DNA from: Phlebiopsis flavidoalba
Taxonomy: Eukaryota; Basidiomycota; Agaricomycetes; Polyporales; Phanerochaetaceae
Assembly (NCBI GenBank): GCA_035772785.1
Contig: JAOCPU010000089.1
Span: 1-64,000 of the forward strand
Length of the DNA stretch: 64,000 nt
Direction: 5' to 3'
Shown here: positions 45,354-56,029 of the stretch, piece after piece
How positions within the stretch are numbered: position 1 is the stretch's first letter
Layout: each line of letters begins with the position of its first letter
Notes under the pieces: model-generated
What the model saw: the letters and a program-made list of their open reading frames with translations, nothing else
Databases searched by the model: none
Told to the model about the DNA's origin: nothing
Translations under genes and position numbers: made by a program

Positions 45354-48045
45354 ATGTCTGACAGGACATCCATATTTATACCCCTCACAGGTATCGCCGC
45401 CCTGGCTCTTTTCTGGAAGCTTTTCAATGCATTTGTGCGTGTCAAAAATTCCGTTAGGACATCGTCCCCGGACCCGTCGTTTCCGCCTCGCTGTTTAAAA
45501 GGTGGTGGTTATAGAAATACTGCTGCATCAAGGTATCATGTTTTTCTCATAGTCACCACAGGGCCAACCTCGCACAAGTCTTTACTCGTGATGGCCTGGG
45601 TCATTTTTTTTAGACCATCTCACGAATGACTATCAGTCAGTAGCTGAAAATACATTGGAATATTTGCGTTGTGTAACGTTCTACAGTAATATTTCTGCTG
45701 TCTTCAACGATAACGCTACACTTAGAAACGCGTACTCTGGGTAATTTGATCCCAAAGCACTTCAACACATCGTTGTCAGATAAGACCCCAAAGCCATCTA
45801 CGAAGAAGTGGAATTCGCTTCTAGCGTGAGTGCTTATGTTTCTGACATATCCGAGTTCTGACCATATAATGCAGATTGAGCCGGGTTCTTTTGGACCTGG
45901 CATTTCTTCGAGCATCGGAGAACAGCACCATCGTCAGCGCAAAAGCCCTCAACTCCCGTATTCTGACCGTCGCGCATTGCGAAACCTGACCCCGATTTTC
46001 TACGAGACTTCGCATACGGGTATTTTCTTCTTCGTCCGGGGTTCATAACGCACAATTGACACGAATTGCACGGTCCAGAGCTTCCGGGAAGGCAGTACTC
46101 AATCAGTTGAAGAACAGTCGCACGGAAGAGGTTCGACATTCTTGCGTTTGGATGGGAACGAACCGCCGCTTGAGCTCATTGGGAAGGGTGGTTTCGGACA
46201 TTCATTTGACAACACTCGTCAGCAACGACGTAAATCCCTACGCCGAAGCAGTGTGAAAGCCTTTGTGTACGTCCTGTGATAGCGACACCACCGCTCAAGA
46301 CAACTCATTTCACTTTCCTCCCAGCCCAACATTTGGTAGATGTTTATCTTACCGCTTTCTGGGGTCGTAAAACATTTATACGAACCGTCATCTTTACTTG
46401 CACAGCGGTTTCCCATCTTCAAATCGGTTCTTCAGTCAATTTTTACCCCTAATTCCTATTCAAGCGTTGCACGACATGAACGCGGGATCTGTGTATACGT
46501 TTGGACGATTCTTCGCGGGGACAATTACTCTGAGAAGAGAGCAGCTCTTCTAGCGGCCGCAAGCATACGGATGCACAAAGCTACGCTAATGTCAGCGACT
46601 AAGGATCCGTGGCGTGATCTGTCTAAGTGTTCTCAGTGGAGTCAATCCATCCAGATCGACTGTAGAGTCCCCCGAAAGTCAGCAGTCTCTCACGTAGGTA
46701 CGGGCAAACATGGAGGCGGCCGTTCTAAGGAACTGACCAGCGGCCTGACAAGATGAACTGAACTTGTATAACATTGATAGACGCGTCGAGCTATTTGCAT
46801 ATTAGCCCAGTATGTCGTATGCAGACTATTCTCTACTATGACTCTTTTCTCGCACCGTACCGCTTCTCGCTCATCACTACTAAGACTTGTCATCCAGTAC
46901 GCTCACTTTTGCCGGCACGGATACAACTTCGAACGCGCTGGCTTTTGCGCATCCTCCAACCTGCCCTTTGTATCAATCCCGACCAGTCCAGGAGCGTTTG
47001 CCCACAACTTCGTTGGGAACGAGATCGTGAACGCACATAAAACGTATGGACAAGATATGTCGTATGATGAGCTAACCTAGTCTCTCTTCCGTATCTTGAT
47101 GCAATCTGTAGGAGACTCTCTGAGATTGTACGTTCACATCCCTTTCATTGCTGCACCAGCGATCTCACAATTTAATTAGGTATCCGCCTCTCCCTCAAAT
47201 CACCCGCGAGTACGTCGACTACGTACACTCCCTATATCTTTACTGATAAATGTCCTCCTGACAGAACAACCAAGGGACTCTATCCTACCCCTCGCCAATC
47301 CACTCACCTGCACGGATGGCAGGGCGTCGTCTCGTCGATTACTGTCCCCAAAGGCCGACCGTGCTCATCGGGGTATACTCTTCCAACCGTAGCAAAGCCA
47401 TCTGGGGGCCCGACGCTGATGAGTGGAAGCCTGAGCGATGGCTGGGGAGCGGAGTACAACAAAAATGAAATGTAGAGAGAAATAAACGCGGAAGTTACCG
47501 TAAGGAAAAGGGATGGGGCCAAGATTCCTGGGGTTTACTCGAACCTGTGGGGAAATTGCGACTTTGATACGAGACGCGATTAGCTCACGATTGATTCGTA
47601 GGATGACGTTCCTTGGTGGGCGGACGGGCCTGCATTGTGCGCCACTTTCCATTCATAGGATCGTCTTGCTCTCTATCTGATCCATGTCCTCATGGTTTTC
47701 TGTTGCAGCGGCTTCAAATTCTCTCAGCTCGAATGAGTAAGCCTCCCTTTCGCCTTCGACTGCAGATATGCTCACATGGGATTTTCAGAGGTCGTGCTTT
47801 CCACTCTCATACGACCTTCCGCTTTTCATTTCCCTCTAACGGGAATAGATGAGGTGAAATGGAAAGACAGGAACAGCGGGACCATTGTATACCCCTCGAG
47901 CAGGACAACTGGTGATTCAGAGAAACCGAGCTTAACGCTCAAAACTATCTATCGTCTGAGATTAGGATTGTATCGCCAGAAAAAGTTCGTCGGGCTCAAC
48001 ATGTGGGCTATGAGCGGATATCGTGTTCTTCTTCGAATAACATAG
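45354..48045 (+). pseudogene. Cytochrome P450 monooxygenase, broken copy 3
   Basis: The start at 45354 opens a signal-anchor (MSDRTSIFIPLTGIAALALF). Downstream in changing frames are FDPKALQHIVV (about 45750), FGPGISSSIGEQHHRQRKSP with NLTPIFYETSH (about 45890-46015), LELIGKGGFGHSFDNT (about 46172-46220), an altered I-helix region near 46915-46990, RYPPLPQITRE (about 47180), VPKG then AIWGPDADEWKPERWLGSG (about 47396-47450), SGFKFSQLE of the haem loop (47707-47735) and a C-terminus with VVLSTLIRPSAFHFPLTGID. The glycine-rich part before the cysteine is lost and AGTDTT is not readable, so this copy is more decayed than copies 1 and 2. Confidence 0.75.
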
Positions 48046-48189
48046 GTATTATTTTCGACAGACAGGTCATTTAATACATAAGGATTGATCAATTCACTGC
48101 GTCCAAAGCTCAACAGCACTGCCTCGCTGGAGTGTATATCCAGCCCCTGTCTGACGTTCACAGTTTCTACAACCAACTGCCCAGTCGGA

Positions 48190-49060
48190 CTGATATCCGT
48201 ACTGTCTTCGTATGACTGCCCCGCCCAAGTTCAAATTCGAAAGATCGTCGCTGCGTGATCGACGACCAGTCTTCGGACCTCCATAGTAGTCGCCACGTCC
48301 CGTGAGAGACGAACGTGAAGAGAGAATTTTTGAGCGCTGTTTTCGCTTAGGAGGTCGACCACCGACGAGCTGTTGAAAGCGAAGCCCAGATCAATATGCA
48401 CGACAGGCCGGCGCGCGTTTGACCCCCCAGCCCATCCTCTTGGCTGCTCAGCCACGCGTCGAGGTTGACGAACACCGCGCGCTTGAGTAAGCCGCCCGGT
48501 CGTACACCGCACTGTAAAAAAAATACCCAAGCTGACGTTATCTTCCTCGCTGGAACACGGGTACGTCAAGCTCGACTATTCGCCCAACCATATTCAAGGT
48601 GACTCAGACGAACGGCGAGTTGAGCGTCTTGTGCGAGACTGGCCACTGTAGTTTTCCCGGAAGATAATCGACAGCGAGTTTGGCGAGATGAGGCGTGTTC
48701 GATTTAGCTACGCATTAGAAACGCTCGCCCGCAAAATAGCCTAAGGAAGGTTGTTATAGGGGTGGTGTGAAGGAGGGTTCGAGCGGCGAACCATCGATTG
48801 TAGAGCGCGGGTTCAGCGTTATTGGCTGGATCTGTGAAAATGACTGACAGTTGTCAGGATGCAGAAAGAAGGAAAATCGTGAAGTTATTGCGAGTGACGT
48901 ACGAAATTGTACTTGAATCCGACTCCTTCGGTGGGAAATAAAGCCCTCGCCCGATTCCAATAGTCGCAGCAAAGAGCGTGTACAGTCAACTACCCACAAT
49001 GCAGCGCCAGCGGTGTTCGACACGACGCCGGCCAGTGTGCGCCGTGACACGCGATGGAAA
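48190..49060 (-). pseudogene. F-box-like gene remnant
   Basis: On the minus strand, RRTLAGVVSNTAGAALWVVD followed by SLLRLLESG (about 49045-48950) resembles the W-R-x-V-x-x-x-T-P-x-L-W segment after an F-box. RPVVHIDLGFAFNSSSVVDL and SLHVRLSRDVATTMEVRRLV with VDHAATIFRI (about 48410-48235) look like early leucine-rich repeats. Blocks are in different frames. The assignment is by pattern only and could be wrong. Confidence 0.35.
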
Positions 49061-49233
49061 CGACGGTCTCCCTGTGTTGGGTTCGACGACTCAGCTGTGA
49101 GGCCTTGATGGTGGCGGAGCCTTAAAATTATGAGAGCCTACCCTAGAATGTAGGAAACAGCCCTTGATTGACTGTCTTCAAGCGATATCAGGTTCAAACA
49201 ATGTCAAGTTCCTAATGACGGCGGATTTTCGAC

Positions 49234-49580
49234 ATGAATGAGACCAAGGGAAAGTCTTCCTCCCCTGACAAAAGGCCGCGGAATCAACCTGTGCTGAGAC
49301 ACGCCGACGGCAGAGAGGATAAGTGCGACCCTGAAAGCACAAAAAATGTTTACCTACGTCGTGACGAGTTCTCCTGGGATACTATCAAGCAGTCCCAGAT
49401 TGAAAACCTCAGTTTAAGGGGTTGAAGCCCTGTCCAGCAAAACGAAGCACGCTCTGAATATGTACGTCTCCCTGGGCATCCTGAGGATTCGAACCTTTGT
49501 GGTACGCCTTGACAGAGGTTTGAGACTCTATTGTTTGAGCTACATTTGTAGAAATATTGGTTGAGACAGTCCGTCGGCAA
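49234..49580 (+). pseudogene. BTB/POZ-like N-terminal fragment
   Basis: A start at 49234 gives MNETKGKSSSPDKRPRNQPV followed by RRDEFSWDTIKQSQIENLSL, ending at a stop at 49423-49425. In Agaricomycete BTB/POZ proteins a short charged N-terminus with K-R-P-R leads into an F-x-W-D-T-I/V strand and the F-R-V-P-K region. Downstream frames with MYVSLGILRI and RFETLLFELHL could be its decayed continuation. BTB proteins usually act as dimerising adaptors for Cullin-3. Only the first part is convincing. Confidence 0.35.
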
Positions 49581-49599
49581 ACATAGTCATTCACGTTGT

Positions 49600-50420
49600 A
49601 GCTTTTTACTTCGCAGACCGTTCCTTGGAATATAGATCAGGTTCATTTCCTGTACCGAAACCGGCCATATATTAGTCATTGTATTCTGGCGACACATATG
49701 CATCCGATCAAGCACACCGATTTTCAATGAGATCTAGTGACAACACCACTCGCTTTCACCGCCGAGGTCGACGAAAGCGAAAGCATTCAGGATAGCTGTC
49801 GAGCCATGTTCAGGGCATTTTGTAGCGTTGTCCAGACCCCAAGTTGACGCCCCAAGTCATGTGTTTCCCAGACGGTTAGGACTTTCGAGTGAGGACATAG
49901 TACTCTTTTCCGACTGCAATGTGGAGTATCCTTCTTGATAGCGGGGGTCCACGTGTTCCGGGCGGCGGAAACTCATCTTCATTTATCTTAGAGGACGTCA
50001 TAATCAGCTTGGTGGCATTCATCGGTGCAGCTTTCGCCCGTAACCGATGATCCCAGACTGTTGGTACTCAGCATTTCTCCCCCCGACTCGATCTTTGGAG
50101 GACTTAGCCGTTCAGATCCATCTAGAACCGGAGTTAACAGCGTCCATGAGATGAATAACCAGTGTCATTAGCAATCGGATGCCCGGGTCCATTCTGAGGC
50201 CACCTGTCTTGTTTCAATACTGGAATGACAGGATAGGTACTTCGGATAAGGGTTGCCTTGATGGCGGGCGGCCAATTATATGAAGTTTGACGGTCGCCGT
50301 TGTGGGTGCTTTAGGAATTGGGAAAAGGCAGATCGTGCCGCAATAAAGAAGGAAAGGGTGTTTGCCTATTGAGCTAGATGCGAGATGCTAGAGGAAGAAT
50401 AGCATACGGACGACGGTTAC
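49600..50420. other. No gene recognised
   Basis: This stretch is rich in stops in all frames and may hold the rest of the BTB-like remnant. Nothing recognisable is left. Confidence 0.4.
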
Positions 50421-50423
50421 ACG

Positions 50424-51050
50424 GTGGCACCAACTGTCAAGGTCCTCAACCCTCTGGGCACGTGGACAGTATATATCATTAGTCGCCTAGGGTGGTCAGT
50501 GGCTTGCTTTCGGGCGGATACTGATGGATGTTGTTCCACGGAGGACCAGACATCTTTTCGGGAGGTCATAGAGTCAGGTTTGAGCTTTGTCGGAACTGGC
50601 GCATCCCGAGCCGTCCCCATAAATACCAAGGGTGACCATTTCCAGATGCACTCTCCGGATGCAACGAGGGATCTCGTGCCCGCTTGCCTTTCTGTGTTCA
50701 TGGGTAGTACGATTGCAGTCCGGTTCAGCGGCCCACATGTATGTACGCTGCCAATTATGGTTCACAGCAGTCTTAGTCATTCAACGAAAGGAAAGGATCT
50801 GAAGGGTGTCGCGAAACGCTCTTACTGCTGCCTGAACTCCAAACACCCTATGAATCCACCTCAGAAGTGCCTCTCTTTGAGAGGATATGGAGCAGGACGG
50901 TCCCTGTACGAATCGAGGAAGTGTTCATGTGTATCTTTGATAGTATCAGCTGACTGTGATGACTGGGTTCCTGATTACGAGGGAGTATTTGAGCTCTCCA
51001 GTAGGTTTGTGCTGCGGTGTTCTGAACATGGAAGGACATTATACAGGTGA
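50424..51050 (+). CDS. Unassigned ORF, 208 codons
   Basis: This is one of the longest uninterrupted frames in the window outside the high-GC zone. It starts at a near-cognate position by the frame used and contains VIESGLSFVGTGASRAVPIN and a hydrophobic-polar alternation without a leader or membrane segment. I recognise no domain. Smaller minus-strand frames overlap (50417-50701, 50574-50780). It could be a real exon, a fragment of a larger gene or chance. Confidence 0.3.
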   Translation: MAPTVKVLNPLGTWTVYIISRLGWSVACFRADTDGCCSTEDQTSFREVIESGLSFVGTGASRAVPINTKGDHFQMHSPDATRDLVPACLSVFMGSTIAVRFSGPHVCTLPIMVHSSLSHSTKGKDLKGVAKRSYCCLNSKHPMNPPQKCLSLRGYGAGRSLYESRKCSCVSLIVSADCDDWVPDYEGVFELSSRFVLRCSEHGRTLYR

Positions 51051-51234
51051 CAGGATTAGTTTCCCGTCTTGGTATGGATAAGAAATATGCGCACACTTCG
51101 CGGAGTAGTTCGCCTCATCAAGGTTTTTTCTTACCCCATCGCAATAGGCTGCGTTTATTGTAAAACGCGTAGGGACAAAATGATCGGAGTCTTTAACAAC
51201 GCGTGCCCCAGAGAGCTAACGCCACATGGCAAGT

Positions 51235-51729
51235 CACCACATGCAAGCCGCCAATTTTACTGGGGGGAGAAAAGGTGAAGGAGAAATTTCCGCAAATTTT
51301 GGGCCCGAAAGTTTTTCAGGGTTTGGAATACACAATCTCTCTTCCCTATTCGTATCAGTGAAGGGTAGCCCTCAGTTTCCTGCAATTTTACCTTCGCTTT
51401 GAGTTCCATTGTGGCATAATCAAACTCATTCGAGGAACAAAGCTCGTGAAACAAAGGTAACCTTTAAGTACATGACCCAAGGGGCCCCTACAGGGACCGC
51501 GGGGGGACACGCTGAGACACGTGGAAAAGGGTAACCTTTTCCAAACCTTTTGCCATCGACAAAGGTTTAGACTTAACACAACGAATTGCTGTTCAGTTGA
51601 GCGTAGCATTGATGTCAAATGATTCCCATTATAGACGGAAATGGGCGATAAAGATGCGCATCAAAACGAAAAACCTTACCGCAATCTTTTACCCTTTTCC
51701 GTCCAGGTAATATTGACGCTTGCATGAAG
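51235..51729 (+). mobile_element. MITE copy C, ~495 bp
   Basis: Third copy of the family at 28575-29032. It begins CACCACATGCAAGCCGCC and ends AATATTGACGCTTGCATGAAG. Internal blocks AAAGGTAACCTTTAAGTA, GACACGCTGAGACACGTGG, GGGTAACCTTTTCCAAACC, TTTTGCCATCGACAAAGG and ATTCCCATTATAGACGGAAA align with copy A in order. Copy C is longer mainly because of its left third. It has no coding capacity. Confidence 0.75.
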
Positions 51730-51921
51730 GACATGACAGGTCGTGCTAGCAGTTCACCAACCCTCAATTATGATCTAACTACTACAAGTTTGCATACTCA
51801 ACGAGAAGTCAAGAATGCTCTAGGTTTCAGTTAAACACAGATCAGAGGGTCTTGTCGAAGCTAAGCGTTATTCGAAGAGATTAAACGCGTGATCAAAACC
51901 GCATTTGGTCGTAATCCGACG

Positions 51922-52347
51922 CTACGCCAAACAATACGTTATGCACGGGGGTTGACAATTGAAGCCCCGCGCCGCAGCGCTCGCGCACGACCCGGAAAAA
52001 CACAAAATATCGATCCGAGTGGAGCATAATTGAAGTCGTCGATCCCCACGGTTCCAGAATCTCGATATTAGAACCCAATACATTTCGGACACAAATTCTT
52101 CGTTCTTTGAAAGCAGAGCCACGACAGGGATGCACCCTGTATGAAAACACCCAGAGTTCAAGACTCCTGCGGTCATTTGTTTGACCACATCAGATATACT
52201 ACGGAAACGTGTTGCGCCGTTCAACGACTCGGTGAATAAGAAGGACACCATTGCATTTATTTCTTCCGCGGTCAGTCTCGATATACCGGACACTGCTGCG
52301 TTCACACGTTGCGCGCTGTAGGCTCTGATCCACGGGCTTGCACGCAC
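51922..52347 (-). CDS. Unassigned minus-strand ORF, 141 codons
   Basis: The frame contains YSAQRVNAAVSGISRLTAEE with INAMVSFLF and ATRFRSISDVVKQMTAG, which looks helical and protein-like, then degrades towards the 3' end. It lies just downstream of the 2OG-oxygenase gene on the same strand. I do not recognise a family. A short partner frame overlaps at 52199-52417. Confidence 0.25.
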   Translation of the reverse strand: MRASPWIRAYSAQRVNAAVSGISRLTAEEINAMVSFLFTESLNGATRFRSISDVVKQMTAGVLNSGCFHTGCIPVVALLSKNEEFVSEMYWVLISRFWNRGDRRLQLCSTRIDILCFSGSCASAAARGFNCQPPCITYCLA

Positions 52348-52403
52348 GGTTCAGGACGCTGCAAAAACGTCTACATACCCGTAAAACACCTGAGCCATGC
52401 CAG

Positions 52404-53756
52404 TCATAGGCAAGCACTCACAGTCCTATTCTTAACCCTTTGGTTCTTGATTCGTCTAATGGAACTCATTGAGCGAGCTGTCTGCCCTGTGACAAATTTA
52501 GTTGGCATCGGCTGGAGAATTGGGGCGACCTCCGGCAAGCAGCAGCAATCATGGGGCTTTCCCGAACGGGGTCCGTTAGCGCACGAAGGTCGACGCATTG
52601 CTCGGACGGCTGAAGAAGACGAGAGACCATCGCTCTAGGCCCATTTGCTGAGTCCACGGCGGTGGCCTATGCAGGACAATGTAAGAGTCTTGTATGGCTT
52701 CAGGATGAGAAACTCACACGACACGGTGCAGGTTTGATGCGTAATATACCACCACTAAAGAGAGCCAACGCGTCGCCTACATTACAGATGGCGTGACCCG
52801 GAATAGGCTGTCAGAGGGATTCATGAAGTCGCAAAACATCACGGCTATGCAATATAACATACCTTGACATAGTACCATTTTCTCGGTTCCCGGTGGATAC
52901 ACTTGCAGCCCGCCAAGTCTGTTGTGCAGGAAGGACTGGGTCGGTGATGAGCCACTCGCTGTGTGAGCGCACAGTGTGCACATATTCTGTATCACTCACC
53001 AAGGAACCAAAGTCGGTGTGCGCACCGATGGCCATATGCTCTGGCGGCGCCTGCCGCACGTGAGGGTTCTGATGCATCTGGACCTCACTGCAACTCGTTT
53101 GTCCATGCTGTGAAGCCCGGCAAGTGTTCCCTTCGGCAAACCAAGTTTGTCGTTGAAGACGGCCATGAGAGTCGTGTTAACATCCACAGACTTCTGAATA
53201 AACGGCGTGATGGCGGTCTCCATGCGCGCGTTTACGGTAGACGGGTAAGTGCGGTGGACCGGGTTCGGGTAGCTGAGAGCGTCATCTTGGGAAACGTTGA
53301 TGAACTCGACCGTATCCCAGCGCACCCGATTCGTCAACGGCGTTGGCACCCCGCAGCCTTGTAGCTAGCGCAGATCGTTATGAGCGGACTACTCCAGATA
53401 ACGACACATGCGGACTCACCCAAACGATATCCCATCATCGCCTTGTTCGTACATCATCTTTTCTTCCATAGGTAGCCTCATCGTCTCCGCACCCATGTCA
53501 AACATGGCATCCGCTTCCGTGTCAGCTCCATGATTCTTCAAGCTTTTGCACAGCTCAGATGAGCAATCGCGAAGAGTCACCGCAACCCAGAGGACTATCT
53601 TTCACTTACTACCAGAACCCAAGCTTCGTCGCTGCTTCCCAAAGCTTGTCAACCTCTTCTTGGTTCCTTTCCTTGATAAGTTCATAGTCTACGACTAACA
53701 GCGGATGGGTCGGTTACGTCGTCAGGGAAGGGCGGGTACTTGGATGTGGAAGACAT
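52404..53756 (-). pseudogene. 2-oxoglutarate/Fe(II) oxygenase, near-intact
   Basis: This is an isopenicillin-N-synthase-like dioxygenase that would oxidise a small molecule with 2-oxoglutarate, O2 and Fe(II). Exon 1 (53756-53610) opens MSSTSKYPPFPDDV and reads LLVVDYELIKERNQEEVDKL, ending at GTAAGT; exon 2 (53542-53420) is clean (LKNHGADTEADAMFDMGAET); exon 3 begins at 53364 (GYKAAG). Then DTVEFINVSQDDALSYPNPV, the metal motif H-T-D in AIGAHTDFGSL (about 53045), RLGGLQVYPPGTEK, CNVGDALALFSGG, the distal histidine in SNLHRVV and ERWSLVFFSRPSN. Four places need one base removed (53714-53715, 53349-53352, 53316-53318, near 52737). All three iron ligands are encoded. The 3' end is uncertain. Confidence 0.8.
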
Positions 53757-53818
53757 AGCGATGGGAAAAGGGAATGCGGAAAGGCTGCGCTTATACCCAC
53801 ATAATTGAGCAACGCAGG

Positions 53819-53824
53819 TATATA
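53819..53824 (-). promoter_or_regulatory. Putative TATA box of 2OG-oxygenase gene
   Basis: TATATA, within the palindromic GTATATAC at 53818-53825, lies 63 bases upstream of the start codon at 53756 on the minus strand. That is a reasonable place for a fungal TATA element. No other candidate is seen nearby. Confidence 0.4.
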
Positions 53825-53829
53825 TACAG

Positions 53830-55030
53830 TAGACCTCGACGCCACCACGTTACCGTCATCCGCTGCCTTAGCGCGTCCTTGTTGTTCTCATGACTTTAGC
53901 GGGGCTCAGTTTCCGTGCCGGCTTATCCATGTGAGAACGACGGAGCTAAAAAGGCTACCCAATTTCACAATACGGCATCAATAGTAATAAGTAACCACTT
54001 TTGCGGGGCGGGCTATACGCGTTGGCGGCGAACTTGCAAGCGTCGATACCGAGTGATAGCTAGTACAGCTCTGGTGAAGATGGTGTCGTAGTATGGGGCC
54101 CATGAGGTATGGAAGCTATTGATGCTTGGACGAAAACCTTGTTTCTTAACTCGATTAGCATGGAAGCCGACGAAAGTGCAGATAACATACTTACAGGAGA
54201 CTAGGATATGATACGCACTTCTTACCAGTTAACGCGGTTGTTAGATACGCATTGTAGCATCTTGTCTTTAGAGGAGAAAAAAGTACGATCTTCAAATGTC
54301 TGATAGATAACTCTGCGACCCGGTTTCTCGAGTTTCAATTTTCGGGCTTATGAGTGATATACTTAGACGATGAGTAGCCTGGTACGCGATCGTCGTGGGT
54401 GTGCCGCGCGACTCGTGCCCATCCACATAATCCTGATGGAAAAACCACGTGAACGGCGTGATCTCTGGAGGCGCTAAAGAGAGGCTTGTCGTGAGCCCGA
54501 CGTTCACCAAGTGCCGTTGTATTAGGTGACATAATAGAGCACGTCTCAAAGGTATATCGAGCACAAAGGAGGTAGAGACTGAAGGTCACACTAGGGTATT
54601 TTCAGACAAGATTTGAGAATCGCTGGTCAATATTCGTCCTAATAACCTAGCAAGACCGCAGTAACTCATCTAAATACTAAATAATCCAAAGCAAGGTCGG
54701 ACACGATGATTGCTGAATGAAAACGCGTAAATGCTACACATGAGGAGGTGTTAACCAGCATACTATTAATACAAGATGGGATTTATTTGTAAACATTATT
54801 CGAATGAAGCGGGATATAAAGTGATAAGAATCGGTTAACAAACCATGCGTCTGACTACCCCCGAGCCCTGGCAGGGTCGGTATATGGTGCGCTCAACACG
54901 ATAGCACATCCGGATCCGACCCTTCCCTCTGTATTGGACGGTTCCCCTGGTGCGGCCAAAGACATGCCCACAAGCGTTCATCCCTTTGCATGTGGTCTAG
55001 AAGCGGGTCCATTGGCGTAGAGTCTGGCTC
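53830..55030. other. Intergenic, one unassigned minus ORF
   Basis: At 54292-54564 (minus, 90 codons) a frame includes VGLTTSLSLAPPEITPFTWF and DGHESRGTPTTIAYQATHRL, which looks coding but matches nothing I know. A stop-rich AT-leaning stretch follows to the C2H2 gene. Confidence 0.3.
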
Positions 55031-55040
55031 ATGGGCAACT

Positions 55041-56025
55041 TCAAAACTCCTCGGGTCTGTGGCTCTTCATATGTCGCCTCATGTTGGACTTTACCGTGTA
55101 CCTTCTCCCACATCCAGGCACAGGGCACACGAACGCTTTCAGGATTTCAGTTGTGAGGCGTCTCGGGCGGCGTATGGGGGACGTACGTCGTTCCCCTGTG
55201 TGCGTAGGCAAGTGCGCTCGCAAGCTACTCGGCCTTCATATTGATCAAAAACTCAGCATTTTGTTTGGAATATGCGGGCTAGAACAGCGTACCTGGTGAA
55301 CTCCTTCTGGCATACTGGACATACATAGACCCTAGACGTTCTTGTCTCCGCGTTTCCACCGACCGGAGATGATGAATGTGGGGAGTGAGATGGGCCAGCT
55401 ATTGGTGGTCGGCTGACTGAGTGGCTGGGCGGGCGGGATCGACGCATTGGGCGAATTGGTCCAACATGGTCCTCAGGCGGCGCATTGTGGTGGCCCAGGC
55501 GCTATAATAGGGATTATTCCGCTGTCAGCGCAGAAATGTTTCTCGCAGCGTGATACATACGGGTACAGAGCCTAGTTGACAGCGGGTCGGTGACGGCTCT
55601 TGGCTATTGGAAGGTAGAAAGGGCGAGGGCTGGACCTCTGGGGCCTGGTAGTTATCGTAAGTGATACAATGAATCAGGTAAAGGAAAATTTCCGCTGGTT
55701 AGTCTGAAGTGTATACCTTCGGTTGCGGGGGAGGACAAATCTCCGGCGCCGTCGGGTGATGGGTGAGGCAGATCCCGAACGAGGATGCGGTAGGGGTCGT
55801 AAGGAGCTCTTTCTGTACGGTGAGTAAAAGAGAACTTTTGGGAACGAATTTACATACGGTGTTTATTTGACCAGGGACGATCGAAGCCTCACCAACATGA
55901 GGCGGAAAGAACTCTGTTCGGATGTCAGAGAACATTTCAGTAGTTCGAGTTGAGTTACACGTACCCGGAAGGATGTCGCGGATACTGGGTAGATTTTCCC
56001 TATGGGATTGTTCAGCTGAACTCAT
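55041..56025 (-). CDS. C2H2 zinc-finger protein, 7 exons, 201 aa
   Basis: Exons 56025-55965, 55913-55893, 55812-55717, 55637-55561, 55501-55293, 55233-55187 and 55135-55041 join to 606 bases with no frame break, giving 201 residues and TGA. All six introns (51-80 nt) are GT-AG. The N-terminus reads MSSAEQSHRENLPSIRDILP then EFFPPHV, a short motif common in fungal C2H2 regulators, followed by a Pro/Ser-rich linker. Finger 1 is C-P-V-C-Q-K-E-F-T-R with S-L-R-A-H and T-H (C-x2-C-x12-H-x3-H); the linker is HTGERP; finger 2 is CPVPGCGRRYTVKSNMRRHM with KSH (C-x4-C-x12-H-x3-H). Probably a nuclear DNA-binding regulator; targets unknown. Exon 2 is only 21 bases. Confidence 0.9.
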
Positions 56026-56029
56026 GGCG

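Noticed and set aside
49480..49555. tRNA-like B box GGTTCGAATCC on the minus strand
   Set aside because: The T stem pairs poorly (AAAGG with CCTCA) and no acceptor stem matches; probably chance within the BTB-like remnant.
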